This document shows positions 26,099 through 33,985 of a DNA stretch of 64,000 nucleotides, one piece after another. This DNA is from an uncultured Acidobacteriota bacterium (GTDB lineage: Bacteria > Acidobacteriota > Vicinamibacteria > Fen-336): NCBI GenBank assembly GCA_902826455.1, contig CADEEV010000014.1, positions 40,404-104,403 of the forward strand, written 5' to 3'. The position numbers and the translations under genes were made by a program. The notes beneath the pieces were generated by a model that saw only the letters and a list, made by a program, of their open reading frames with translations, did not search any database and was not told where the DNA came from. Within the stretch, counting starts at the first letter, position 1; each line of letters opens with the position of its first letter.

Positions 26099-28765
26099 AT
26101 GAAGACCGAGGGCGCGCGGCAGCGGGACGCCCTGTTCGCCGTCGGCGCCGGGCTCCTGGCGTTCGCCCTCTACCTGCGAACTCTCTATCCCGGTCTCAAC
26201 GGCATCGGCGACACGCCCAAGTTCCAGTTCCTCGGCCGCATCCTCGGAACGCCGCACCCGCCCGGCTATCCGGTCTACCTGCTGCTCTGCGCCGCGTTCG
26301 CGCGCCTGCCGTTCGGCAACCCGGCCTGGCGCGTGAACCTGCTCTCGGCGGTGGCCGCCAGCGTCGCCGTCGCGCTCCTGTACCTCCTGATGCGGCGTCT
26401 CGGCTGCCGGCCGCTCGTGGCCGGGGCCGCCGCGCTGGCGTTCGGATTCGGCCGCGTGCTGTGGTCCCAGGCGACGCTCGCGGAGGTCTACGCCCTCGCG
26501 GCGACGCTCCTGGCGGGTCTGCTGCTTGCGACCGTCGCGTGGGGCGCGAGCCGCCGGCCGCGCACCCTGGACCTCGCGGTCTTCCTCGCGGCGCTGAGCC
26601 TCGCCCACCACACGACGGTCGCGATGGTGGCCCCGGCCCTCGTGCTCTACGTCCTCGCGACCGATCGACGCGCGGGCGTTGCGCCGGGCTTCCTCGGCCG
26701 CGCCGCCCTGCTCGTGGTCCTGGGCCTCTCTCCGTACCTCCTGATCCTGCAGCGCACGCTGGCCGGGGCGCCCTACCTCGGCGCGCGGGCGCGCTCCCTG
26801 GGCGAGCTCTGGAACGTGATGCGCGGCTCGACCTTCGAGGGCCGGCTGTTCCCCTTCGACGTCGCGACGGTCCTCACCGAGCGCGTGGGCCTCGTGGGCG
26901 GCTACGTGGCGGGCGAGCTGACGCTTCCCGGCGCGCTCCTGGCCCTGACGGGTCTCGTCGTCCTCGGCCGGCGCAAGCCGCGCGAGGCGCTGCTCCTGGG
27001 CCTCGCGGCGGCCGGCCTGCTGTGCTTCGCCCTCAACTACGACGTGCCGGACCTCGACGTGTTCCTGGTGCCGGCCTTCGTGCCGCTGTTCGTCCTGGCG
27101 GCCGTGGGAGTCGAGGCGCTGGTCGCCGCGGGCCGTGGCGCGGCGCCGGCTCTCGCGGTGCTGGCACTCGCGTGGCCCTCGGCGCAGCTCGCGCGCAATT
27201 TCAAGGCGAACGATCACTCCGATCGCACCTACGAGATGCGCTACTTCGCCTCGCTGTTCGAAGCGCTGCCGAACCGCTCCGCGATCGCCGCCGAGAGCTA
27301 CACGATCGACCACATGGTCCTGTACGAGATTTTCGGGGAGCAGGCGGCGCGCGACCGGGACGTCATCACGGTCCCGGCGGACGCCGCCTCGATCGAGGCC
27401 GTGGCGGCGCGCGGCTACACGGTGTTCGTGCTGGAGCGCACGCGCGCGGCCCTCGAGCCGCTCGGCTACGCCTTCGCACCCGTGCGGCTGCTCGACGCCC
27501 CGCTCGACGAGTACACGCGGACGCTGCCGCGGGAGCGGATCCTCCTCGAGGCCGGCCCGTCCCGGGACGGGCGCCACGCGTCGATCGGGCCGCAGTTCGA
27601 CGCCCGGGCGGTCTCCAGCACCGGCGACAACGCGACGGTGCTCGTCGATGCGGGCGAGGCGATGGGCACGAGCGCCGTGAAGGCTCCGGTCGCGCTGCGC
27701 GCCGAGAGCCTCCCGGCGGGCTCCGCCGCGATCGTCGGCGACGGCGAAGCCGCGCGCTCCGAGCGGGGCATCGCCTTCGCGGTCGTGGGCCGGAACGGCA
27801 AGGTCGTCGAGGCCCACGATCTCGACCCCGCCGAGGGCTTCCGCGTACCGTTCACGAACCCCGCGTTCCCGGTGTTCCGGATGGCGTTCCCGCGGCAGTG
27901 CGCCGAGGCCGGCGGGGGAGCCTGGGTGGACGCGAGCGCCGAGGCCGCACGAGGCCGACTGCGCCTGCGGATCGACGACTTCGAGACCTACGACGCGCGC
28001 TTCGTGCTGTGGCTCGGCAGCGCGCGGCCGCTCGAGCCTCGCGTGGGTCAGGCTGTCGGCAAGGGCGTCCCGCAGGTCGACAGCCTGGGCTTCGTGCCGG
28101 GCGCGGCCGCCACGCGCCAGGCCCTCGCCCAGGACGGCCTCGACCCGGCGCGGCTCGCGGGCGCGTCCCACCTGACGCGCCTCGAGCTGCGCGTCAACGA
28201 CGACGGCGACTTCGCGACGGTCGCCATCGGCCTCGGCGGGCTGCCGCGGGTCGCGTGGGCGAAGGCCGACGTCGATCGCAAGAGTCCCGTGCGGGCCCTC
28301 GCATGCGGCGCGACGCCCGGCGATGCCTGGCTCTTCGCGTCGTCGAGTGCTTCGCGCGTCGTGCTCGAACCCGGCGGCGACGCGTCGGCGCTCCTCACGA
28401 GCGGCTGGAACGCGCCGGAGCCGCAGGGGTTCCGGTGGACCGCCGCGCGCGAGGCCCGGCTCCTGCTTCCCTTCGCCACGGTCGCGTCCACGCGCGTGCG
28501 CGTGCGCGCGATGCCTCTCGCCATCCCGGACGCGCCGATGCAGATCGGGCTGGCCGTGGGGGAGACGGAGCTGCCGCCACGCGGGCTCACGACGGGCTGG
28601 GCGTACTACGAGTGGGACGTGCCCGAGGCGGCCTGGCGCGTGGGCACGAACGAGCTCGCGTTCCGGACCTCGGCCGTCGGCGTCCCCCAGGCCCTCGGCC
28701 TCGGGCCCGACACGCGCAGCCTCGGCATCGCCGTGAGCGCGGTCGAGCTTCGACGCGGACGCTAG
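26099..28765 (+). CDS. DUF2723 multi-spanning membrane protein with C-terminal soluble domain
   Basis: An 888-residue protein. Residues 1-370 contain about ten membrane helices with the DUF2723 hallmarks IGDTPKFQFLGRILGTPHPPG and SQATLAEVYALAA. This architecture is related to GT-C protein O-mannosyltransferases, so a lipid-linked sugar transferase role is plausible. Residues from about 375 on are soluble, with a PMT-like periplasmic segment (AIAAESYTIDHMVLYEIFG) and then about 350 residues of beta-rich sequence that I do not recognise. TACACT lies 8 bases before the ATG. tadA follows after 19 bases. Confidence 0.8.
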   Translation: MKTEGARQRDALFAVGAGLLAFALYLRTLYPGLNGIGDTPKFQFLGRILGTPHPPGYPVYLLLCAAFARLPFGNPAWRVNLLSAVAASVAVALLYLLMRRLGCRPLVAGAAALAFGFGRVLWSQATLAEVYALAATLLAGLLLATVAWGASRRPRTLDLAVFLAALSLAHHTTVAMVAPALVLYVLATDRRAGVAPGFLGRAALLVVLGLSPYLLILQRTLAGAPYLGARARSLGELWNVMRGSTFEGRLFPFDVATVLTERVGLVGGYVAGELTLPGALLALTGLVVLGRRKPREALLLGLAAAGLLCFALNYDVPDLDVFLVPAFVPLFVLAAVGVEALVAAGRGAAPALAVLALAWPSAQLARNFKANDHSDRTYEMRYFASLFEALPNRSAIAAESYTIDHMVLYEIFGEQAARDRDVITVPADAASIEAVAARGYTVFVLERTRAALEPLGYAFAPVRLLDAPLDEYTRTLPRERILLEAGPSRDGRHASIGPQFDARAVSSTGDNATVLVDAGEAMGTSAVKAPVALRAESLPAGSAAIVGDGEAARSERGIAFAVVGRNGKVVEAHDLDPAEGFRVPFTNPAFPVFRMAFPRQCAEAGGGAWVDASAEAARGRLRLRIDDFETYDARFVLWLGSARPLEPRVGQAVGKGVPQVDSLGFVPGAAATRQALAQDGLDPARLAGASHLTRLELRVNDDGDFATVAIGLGGLPRVAWAKADVDRKSPVRALACGATPGDAWLFASSSASRVVLEPGGDASALLTSGWNAPEPQGFRWTAAREARLLLPFATVASTRVRVRAMPLAIPDAPMQIGLAVGETELPPRGLTTGWAYYEWDVPEAAWRVGTNELAFRTSAVGVPQALGLGPDTRSLGIAVSAVELRRGR

Positions 28766-28784
28766 CCTGCTATCCTCGGCTGCG

Positions 28785-29240
28785 ATGAGCGATCACGAGC
28801 GCTTCATGCGGCTGGCCCTCGAACAGGCCCGTCGTGGCGAGGCCGCGGGCGAGGTGCCCGTCGGCGCGGTGCTCGTGGTCGACGGCGTCGTGCAGGCGGC
28901 CGACTTCAACCAGCCGATGGCGTCGAAGGATCCCACGGCCCACGCGGAGATCCGCGTGCTGCGCTTCGCGGCCGCCGTCGCCGGGAACTACCGTCTCCCC
29001 GGCTCGACGCTCTACGTCACGCTCGAGCCCTGCCTGATGTGCGTCGGCGCTCTCGTCCACGCCCGCGTGCCGACCCTGGTCTACGGCGCGCCCGAGCCGA
29101 AGTTCGGGGCGGTGCGGTCCCTGGTCCGGGCACTCGAGCTGCCGCTCAACCATCGCGTGGAAGTCGTGAGCGGCGTGCTCGCGGACGAGAGCCGAGAGCT
29201 GCTGCAGGCCTTTTTTCGCGCCCGTCGGGATCGAGGATAG
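28785..29240 (+). CDS. tadA: tRNA adenosine(34) deaminase TadA
   Basis: A 151-residue zinc deaminase that converts A34 to inosine in tRNA-Arg(ACG). Zinc and catalytic residues are in PTAHAEIRVL (HAE) and LEPCLMCVGALVHARV (PCxxC). The length and the GAPEPKFGAVRS segment match TadA rather than other cytidine/guanine deaminases. TATCCT lies 8 bases before the ATG, with no ribosome site. A tRNA-Ser gene follows 18 bases after the stop. Confidence 0.93.
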   Translation: MSDHERFMRLALEQARRGEAAGEVPVGAVLVVDGVVQAADFNQPMASKDPTAHAEIRVLRFAAAVAGNYRLPGSTLYVTLEPCLMCVGALVHARVPTLVYGAPEPKFGAVRSLVRALELPLNHRVEVVSGVLADESRELLQAFFRARRDRG

Positions 29241-29258
29241 AATGCACGTCCCGTTCTT

Positions 29259-29348
<90 letters not shown>

Positions 29349-29370
29349 CTCGCCACCATGGAAAAGTGAC

Positions 29371-30309
29371 GTGACGGCTCGCTCGAGTCGCCGTCGATTC
29401 GTCGGACAGCTGGCGGCTTTGGCCGCGGCGGGACCGATGCTGGGCCAGACGCCTCCGGGCGCCGGGCAGACGCGACTCGTGCTCCTCGGCACCGGCGGGG
29501 GACCGAGCCCCAAGTCGGAGCGCTCGGCTCCGGCGCAAGCCATCATCTCCGGCGGCGCCGTCTACCTCGTCGATTGCGGGAACGGAACGCCGCGACAGTA
29601 CGTGCGGGCCGGCCTGAGCTTCCCCGCCCTGCGCGGCGTGTTCCTGACGCACCAGCACTCGGATCACAACGCCGACTTCGGGAACCTCTTCCTCCTCGGC
29701 TGGACGACGGGGCTCTCGCAGCCCGTCGACTGCTACGGGCCGCCGCCGCTCGAGCACATGACGCGTCTCTTCCTCGAGATGCAGTCGTTCGACATCGGGA
29801 CGCGCATCCAGGACGAAGGGCGGCCGCCGCTCGCGCCGCTGATGCGTCCCCACGAGATCCGAGCCGCGGGGCGCGTCTACCAGGACGAGCGCGTGCGCGT
29901 GACGGCCGCACTGGCACGCCATCCGGCGGTAGCGCCCGCCTTCGCGTATCGCTTCGACGCCGACGACCGCTCGATCGTGATCTCGGGCGACACGAGCTAT
30001 TCGGAGAACGTCATCGCGCTGGCCAAGGGCGCCGACGTGCTGGTCCACGAGGTCCTGTACGCGCCCGCCATCGAGCGCCTGTTCGGCAGCGATTCCAATG
30101 CGCGCCGATTGCGTGAGCACCTGATCGCGAGCCACACCACGACGGAGGACGTGGGCCGCGTGGCCGCGGCGGCCGGCGTGCGAACCCTCGTGCTCTCGCA
30201 CTTCGTGCCCGGCGCCGACCCCCAGGTGACGGACGCGATGTGGCTGGAGGGCGTGAGGCGCCATTTCAGCGGCGAAGTCGTCCTGGGCCGAGACCTGCTC
30301 GAGATTTGA
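29371..30309 (+). CDS. Tat-exported MBL-fold metallo-hydrolase
   Basis: A 312-residue metallo-beta-lactamase-fold enzyme of the RNase Z/arylsulfatase-like branch. Metal ligands are visible in THQHSDHNADFGN, ISGDTSYSENV and LSHFVPG, with a further His pair in IASHTTTEDV. The start is GTG at 29371 just after the tRNA; the N-terminus then reads VTARSSRRRFVGQLAALAAAGPM, a twin-arginine signal, so it is folded in the cytoplasm and exported. The open frame extends back into the tRNA, but that start would disrupt the signal. The substrate is unknown. The SAM methyltransferase gene follows 7 bases on. Confidence 0.85.
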   Translation: MTARSSRRRFVGQLAALAAAGPMLGQTPPGAGQTRLVLLGTGGGPSPKSERSAPAQAIISGGAVYLVDCGNGTPRQYVRAGLSFPALRGVFLTHQHSDHNADFGNLFLLGWTTGLSQPVDCYGPPPLEHMTRLFLEMQSFDIGTRIQDEGRPPLAPLMRPHEIRAAGRVYQDERVRVTAALARHPAVAPAFAYRFDADDRSIVISGDTSYSENVIALAKGADVLVHEVLYAPAIERLFGSDSNARRLREHLIASHTTTEDVGRVAAAAGVRTLVLSHFVPGADPQVTDAMWLEGVRRHFSGEVVLGRDLLEI

Positions 30310-30316
30310 TCGACTC

Positions 30317-31096
30317 GTGGTGCAATGGGTGCCCGTGACCTCCCCGTGGCGAGCCCTGTTCCGCTTCGTGCTGAGGCGCCACCGTGAGGCCGTGGGCTTC
30401 GAGGTCGAGCGGCTGCTCGCGGCCGATGCGAGCGACCTCGAGCGCGAGCGACAGCGCCTCGCGTGCGCGTCGAGCGCCCGCTTCATCGACGGGCAGATGG
30501 CCGACATCGACTCGGTCGACTCCTCGGAGGCGTTGCTCGAGCGGGCGCTGGCGCTGGCGCCGTGGCAGGAAGGCGTCCTCGCGCTCGAGTTCGGCGTCTT
30601 CCAGGGCGCCTCGATCAACTTCCTGGCCGATCGGCTGCCGGCCGGCGTGACGATCCACGGCTTCGACTCGTTCGAAGGCCTGCCGCAGCGCTGGCGCGAC
30701 GGCTTCGGGGAAGGCGCGTTCGCCGTCGGGGACCTGCCGGCAGTACGGTCGAACGTCCGCCTCGTCCGCGGCTGGTTCGACAAGACGCTGCCGGAGTTCC
30801 TCGCTGCGACCCCGGGTCCGATCGCCTTTCTCCATGTCGACTGCGACCTCTACTCGTCCGCGAAGACCGTCCTCACGCTCACCGCTCCACGCCTCGCGCC
30901 GGGCTGCGTCGTCGTCTTCGACGAGTACTTCAACTACCCGGGCTGGCAGCAGGGCGAGTTCCGGGCCTTCCAGGAGTTCGTCGCCGAGAACGGGTGCCGC
31001 TTCACCTACCTCGGCTACAACCGTCGCCACTCCCAGGTCGCCGTCCGCATCGACGCCTTGCGGTCGCATCTGGCGCCCGGGCGGGTTCCGGCGTAA
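30317..31096 (+). CDS. class I SAM-dependent methyltransferase, TylF/MycF-like
   Basis: A 259-residue O-methyltransferase-like protein. Motif I is ALEFGVFQGASINFLADRLP, with IHGFDSFEGLPQRW following. The metal/active-site Asp stretch is AFLHVDCDLYSSAKTVL, followed by VVFDEYFNYPGW. These match the TylF/MycF macrocin-methyltransferase family. Several GTG codons cluster at the start (30317, 30320); I give the longest. No sugar-biosynthesis genes are nearby, so the substrate is unknown. Confidence 0.85.
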   Translation: MVQWVPVTSPWRALFRFVLRRHREAVGFEVERLLAADASDLERERQRLACASSARFIDGQMADIDSVDSSEALLERALALAPWQEGVLALEFGVFQGASINFLADRLPAGVTIHGFDSFEGLPQRWRDGFGEGAFAVGDLPAVRSNVRLVRGWFDKTLPEFLAATPGPIAFLHVDCDLYSSAKTVLTLTAPRLAPGCVVVFDEYFNYPGWQQGEFRAFQEFVAENGCRFTYLGYNRRHSQVAVRIDALRSHLAPGRVPA

Positions 31097-31105
31097 CTTG
31101 GAGAC

Positions 31106-31396
31106 GTGGCGAGCAAGAAGGTGACGCTGAGCGACCGGCAGTTCGCGCGCATCGCGCGGGCCCTGGCCGAGCCGCGCCGCTTCCAGATCCTGCAGCAGAT
31201 CGGCGCCGCGAAGGGGCCTCTCGCGTGCAGCGCGCTGACCAGCTGCCACCCCGTCAGCGCTGCCACCATCTCCCATCACATGAAGGAGTTGGAGACGGCG
31301 GGCCTGATCGAGATCACGCGCGAGGGGAAGTTCGCGAACCTGGTCCTGCAGCGCGACGTCTTCGCCGCCTATCTCGACCGCCTCTCCCAGGTCTGA
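31106..31396 (+). CDS. ArsR-family winged-helix transcription regulator
   Basis: A 96-residue DNA-binding protein. It has the ArsR fold with [13 protein letters not shown], the recognition helix in [22 protein letters not shown], and a beta-wing ([13 protein letters not shown]). Cysteines in [11 protein letters not shown] could bind metal or sense thiol state, but the typical CxC metal site is absent. The start is GTG at 31106, six bases after TAACTT, so it is probably leaderless. It lies 130 bases upstream of an SDR gene preceded by a strong inverted repeat, a likely target. Confidence 0.85.
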   Translation: MASKKVTLSDRQFARIARALAEPRRFQILQQIGAAKGPLACSALTSCHPVSAATISHHMKELETAGLIEITREGKFANLVLQRDVFAAYLDRLSQV

Positions 31397-31417
31397 CGGC
31401 TCGACACAAATAGTTAC

Positions 31418-31446
31418 TTGACGCGCCTCGGTCTCAGTTAGATATT
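31418..31446 (+). promoter_or_regulatory. putative promoter of the SDR gene
   Basis: TTGACG (31418-31423) and GATATT (31441-31446) are separated by 17 bases, between the ArsR and SDR genes. Transcription would start at about 31453, at the edge of the inverted repeat 31454-31499. Confidence 0.55.
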
Positions 31447-31453
31447 CATCTCA

Positions 31454-31499
31454 TCATCGAACGGTCATCCGGGAATGGCCGGGACCAATAGTTCGATGA
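31454..31499. promoter_or_regulatory. extended inverted repeat, operator or 5' hairpin
   Basis: The arms TCATCGAAC (31454-31462) and GTTCGATGA (31491-31499) are perfect complements. Inside them GGTC/GACC (31463-31466, 31483-31486) and CCGG/CCGG (31469-31472, 31479-31482) also pair. It begins just after the predicted -10 box of the SDR gene. It could be the ArsR operator or an RNA hairpin. Confidence 0.6.
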
Positions 31500-31526
31500 A
31501 TGTCGAAGTGAGGAGGAGGGCGGGTC

Positions 31527-32273
31527 ATGAGCAAGCTCAAGGGAAAAGTGGCCGTGGTGACGGGAGCCTCGAAGGGCATCGGCGCCGCCATCGCCAGGGC
31601 GTTCGGTGACGAGGGTGCCTCGGTCGTGGTGAATTACGCCACGAGCCGCGAGGGCGCCGATCGCGTGGTGAAGGACATCGAGACGAAGGGCGGCAAGGCC
31701 GTCGCCGTCCAGGGCGACGTGGCGAAGTCCGGCGACGTGAAGAGGCTGTTCGCCGAGACGAAGAAGGCCTTCGGTAAGGTCGACGTGCTGGTGAACAACG
31801 CCGGCGTCTTCGACTTCGCGCCTCTCGACGGCGTGACCGAGGACGAGTTCCATCGCCAGTTCAACATCAACGTCCTGGGCACGATCCTCGCGACCCAGGA
31901 AGGCGTCAAGCTGATGAACGGCGACGGCGGCAGCGTCATCAACATCAGCTCGGTGGTGAGCGAGTACCCGGTGCCGAACTCGGTCGTCTACTCGTCTACG
32001 AAGGGCGCCGTGGACACCGTGACGAAGGCTCTCGCCCTGGAGCTGGGGCCGCGCAGGATCCGCATCAACACCCTGGCCCCGGGCGGCGTCGAGACCGAAG
32101 GCGCGCGGACGGCGGGCGTCGTGGGCAGCGACTTCGAGAAGACGATCGTGGCCAATACGCCCCTGGGCCGCTTCGGCCAGCCCGACGACATCGCGAAGGT
32201 CGCCGTGTTCCTGGCCTCGGACGACTCGTCGTGGCTCACGGGAGAACGCATCCAGGCGGCCGGCGGCTACTGA
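31527..32273 (+). CDS. SDR-family oxidoreductase (3-oxoacyl-ACP reductase-like)
   Basis: A 248-residue classical short-chain dehydrogenase: the cofactor motif TGASKGIGAAIARAFG, NNAG in VDVLVNNAGVF, and a catalytic Ser-Tyr-Lys set in INISSVVSEY and VVYSSTKGAVD. The sequence is FabG-like, but most single SDRs of this type act on other carbonyl substrates. An AGGAGG ribosome site lies about 12 bases before the ATG. Its codon use has more Lys than its neighbours. It likely answers to the upstream ArsR regulator through the repeat at 31454-31499. It ends in a 7-base convergent overlap with the methyltransferase. Confidence 0.92.
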   Translation: MSKLKGKVAVVTGASKGIGAAIARAFGDEGASVVVNYATSREGADRVVKDIETKGGKAVAVQGDVAKSGDVKRLFAETKKAFGKVDVLVNNAGVFDFAPLDGVTEDEFHRQFNINVLGTILATQEGVKLMNGDGGSVINISSVVSEYPVPNSVVYSSTKGAVDTVTKALALELGPRRIRINTLAPGGVETEGARTAGVVGSDFEKTIVANTPLGRFGQPDDIAKVAVFLASDDSSWLTGERIQAAGGY

Positions 32274-33034
32274 GCCCCCGGCGACGGGCCGGGGGGCCGG
32301 CGGGCCGCGAAGCGTAGCCGCACGTAGTCGGCCGTCCAGCGGCCCCGCGCATCGCACAGCGATGGCCTCAACAGCTCCTCGGCCTCGGCGAACGCGGCGC
32401 GTCGCTCGGGCTCCGGAGCGTCGCGAAACGCCCAGTTGGCGAAGGTCCGCAGCCAGTCCGCCATCCCCGACGGCAGATCTGTGGGCCGAGGGATGAGCCA
32501 GAGGCCCGATGTCTCGAAGCCCGCGGCGACGAGCTGGGCCTCGAACTCGTCGACCGTCGGAAAGCGCCACGGCAGCGTCAGCGGCCAGCCTCGACGGCTC
32601 GCCACGGCTCGCAGCGAGGTGGCGATCGCGGCGACGTTGCCGTGGCCGCCGAACTCGCCGACGAAGCGTCCGCCGGGCCGGAGCGCGCGACGGACGCCGG
32701 CGAGGACCGGCTCGAGGTCATCGATCCAGTGCAGCACGGCGTTCGAGAACACCGCGTCGAATTCCTCCACGAACGGCAGCGCCCGCGCGTCGGCCCGCCG
32801 CACGTCGAGCCCGCGTTCGCGCGCGGCGACGAGCAGCTCCGCGGACGCGTCGACGCCGACGACGACGCCGCCCCGCGCGACGAGCTGCGCGGTCAGGGCG
32901 CCGTCGCCGCAGCCGAGGTCGAGGATGCGCTCTCCGGGCTGGGGCGCCACCAGATCGAGCACCGGCGAGCCCAGGTCCGACACGAAACGGCCGTGGGCTC
33001 CATAGTCCACGGCGCTCCAGCGCTGTCCGGTCAT
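32267..33034 (-). CDS. SAM-dependent methyltransferase, trans-aconitate methyltransferase-like
   Basis: A 255-residue class I methyltransferase with motif I ILDLGCGDGALTAQLVARG, then VVGVDASAELL, FDAVFSNAVLHWIDDLEPV and LRPGGRFVGEFGG. The layout FSNAxLHW is that of trans-aconitate 2-methyltransferase-like enzymes. The substrate is not determined. It starts at ATG 33034, seven bases after the sirtuin stop, so the two form an operon. Confidence 0.85.
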   Translation of the reverse strand: MTGQRWSAVDYGAHGRFVSDLGSPVLDLVAPQPGERILDLGCGDGALTAQLVARGGVVVGVDASAELLVAARERGLDVRRADARALPFVEEFDAVFSNAVLHWIDDLEPVLAGVRRALRPGGRFVGEFGGHGNVAAIATSLRAVASRRGWPLTLPWRFPTVDEFEAQLVAAGFETSGLWLIPRPTDLPSGMADWLRTFANWAFRDAPEPERRAAFAEAEELLRPSLCDARGRWTADYVRLRFAARRPPGPSPGAQ

Positions 33035-33041
33035 CGAGCCG

Positions 33042-33863
33042 CTAGCTCAGCAGGGCCGGGAGAAGCGACGCGCAGTCCCCGACGACCTTGAGAGAGAGTT
33101 CCGCGTCGGCACGCGTGCGGCCGAGACCCAGGGCGGCGACCTCGCAGCCGCGCTCGACGGCGGCACGCACGAAGCGGTAGCCGGACCAGACCATGAGCGA
33201 CGAGCCCACGATCAGCACGGCGTCCGCCGCGTCCAGGGCCGCGAACGCGGCCGTCACGCGCGTCTTCGGCACGTTCTCCCCGAAGAACACGACGCTCGGC
33301 TTCAGGATGCCGCCGCACTCGCGGCAGTCGGGCACGTGGAGCGCGTCGGGCGACACGACGCTCACGTCGCCATCCGGTCGCACCTCGCCGTCGACGCCGG
33401 CCGCGGGCGCCCCGGCGAACGCCGGGTTCCAGGCGAGCAGCAGCGCCTGGACGTCGTCGCGTGCGAACACGGCGCCGCAGTCGAGGCACTCGACCGTGTC
33501 GAGCCGCCCGTGAAGGTCGATCACACCGCGGCTTCCGGCGCGCTGGTGCAGGCCGTCGACGTTCTGGGTCACGAGCGCCGTGAGACGGCCCTCGGCCTCG
33601 AGGCGCGCCAGGGCCGCGTGGGCCGCGTTCGGCCGCGCGTCGCGCACCCGCGGCCAGCCGCGCAGGCTGCCGGCCCAATAGCGCCGGCGGGAGCTGGCGC
33701 TGCCCGTGAACTCGGCGAACGTCATCGGCTGGCGATGCTTCCAGGCGCCGCTCGCGTCGCGGTAGTCGGGGATCCCCGACGGAGCGCTGCAGCCGGCGCC
33801 GGTCAGGACGAAGAAGCGCCGGTGCCGGGCCATGAACGCGCCGAGGGCTGCGGGCTCGTGCAC
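33042..33863 (-). CDS. NAD-dependent protein deacylase, class II sirtuin
   Basis: A 273-residue sirtuin. NAD-binding motifs are FVLTGAGCSAPSGIPDYRD and VTQNVDGLHQRAG, the latter followed by the catalytic His in VIDLHGRLD. A zinc site is formed by CLDCG and CRECGG. VVFFGENVP and VGSSLMVWSGYRF complete the fold. The GAGxSxxSGIPDYR form fits class II (SIRT4-like) bacterial sirtuins. The start is GTG at 33863, seven bases after TAAGCT, suggesting a leaderless message. Confidence 0.92.
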   Translation of the reverse strand: MHEPAALGAFMARHRRFFVLTGAGCSAPSGIPDYRDASGAWKHRQPMTFAEFTGSASSRRRYWAGSLRGWPRVRDARPNAAHAALARLEAEGRLTALVTQNVDGLHQRAGSRGVIDLHGRLDTVECLDCGAVFARDDVQALLLAWNPAFAGAPAAGVDGEVRPDGDVSVVSPDALHVPDCRECGGILKPSVVFFGENVPKTRVTAAFAALDAADAVLIVGSSLMVWSGYRFVRAAVERGCEVAALGLGRTRADAELSLKVVGDCASLLPALLS

Positions 33864-33940
33864 GAGAGCCAGCTTAGCATCGGCGACGCGAGCCCCTATC
33901 CAGTCGGATGAACGCTGCCCGCGCGTTCGAACCTTTCCTG

Positions 33941-33975
33941 TTGACTGTCGACAAGAGGATTGTAGATTGTCGACA
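33941..33975 (+). promoter_or_regulatory. promoter with two TGTCGACA operator palindromes
   Basis: TTGACT (33941-33946) and TAGATT (33963-33968) are 16 bases apart. The palindrome TGTCGACA occurs at 33946-33953 and again at 33968-33975, 22 bases apart (two helical turns), each overlapping one promoter element. This is the layout of a dimer-pair repressor site, for example BlaI/MecI-type, but no such regulator is in the window. Confidence 0.55.
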
Positions 33976-33985
33976 GGAGACCGCC

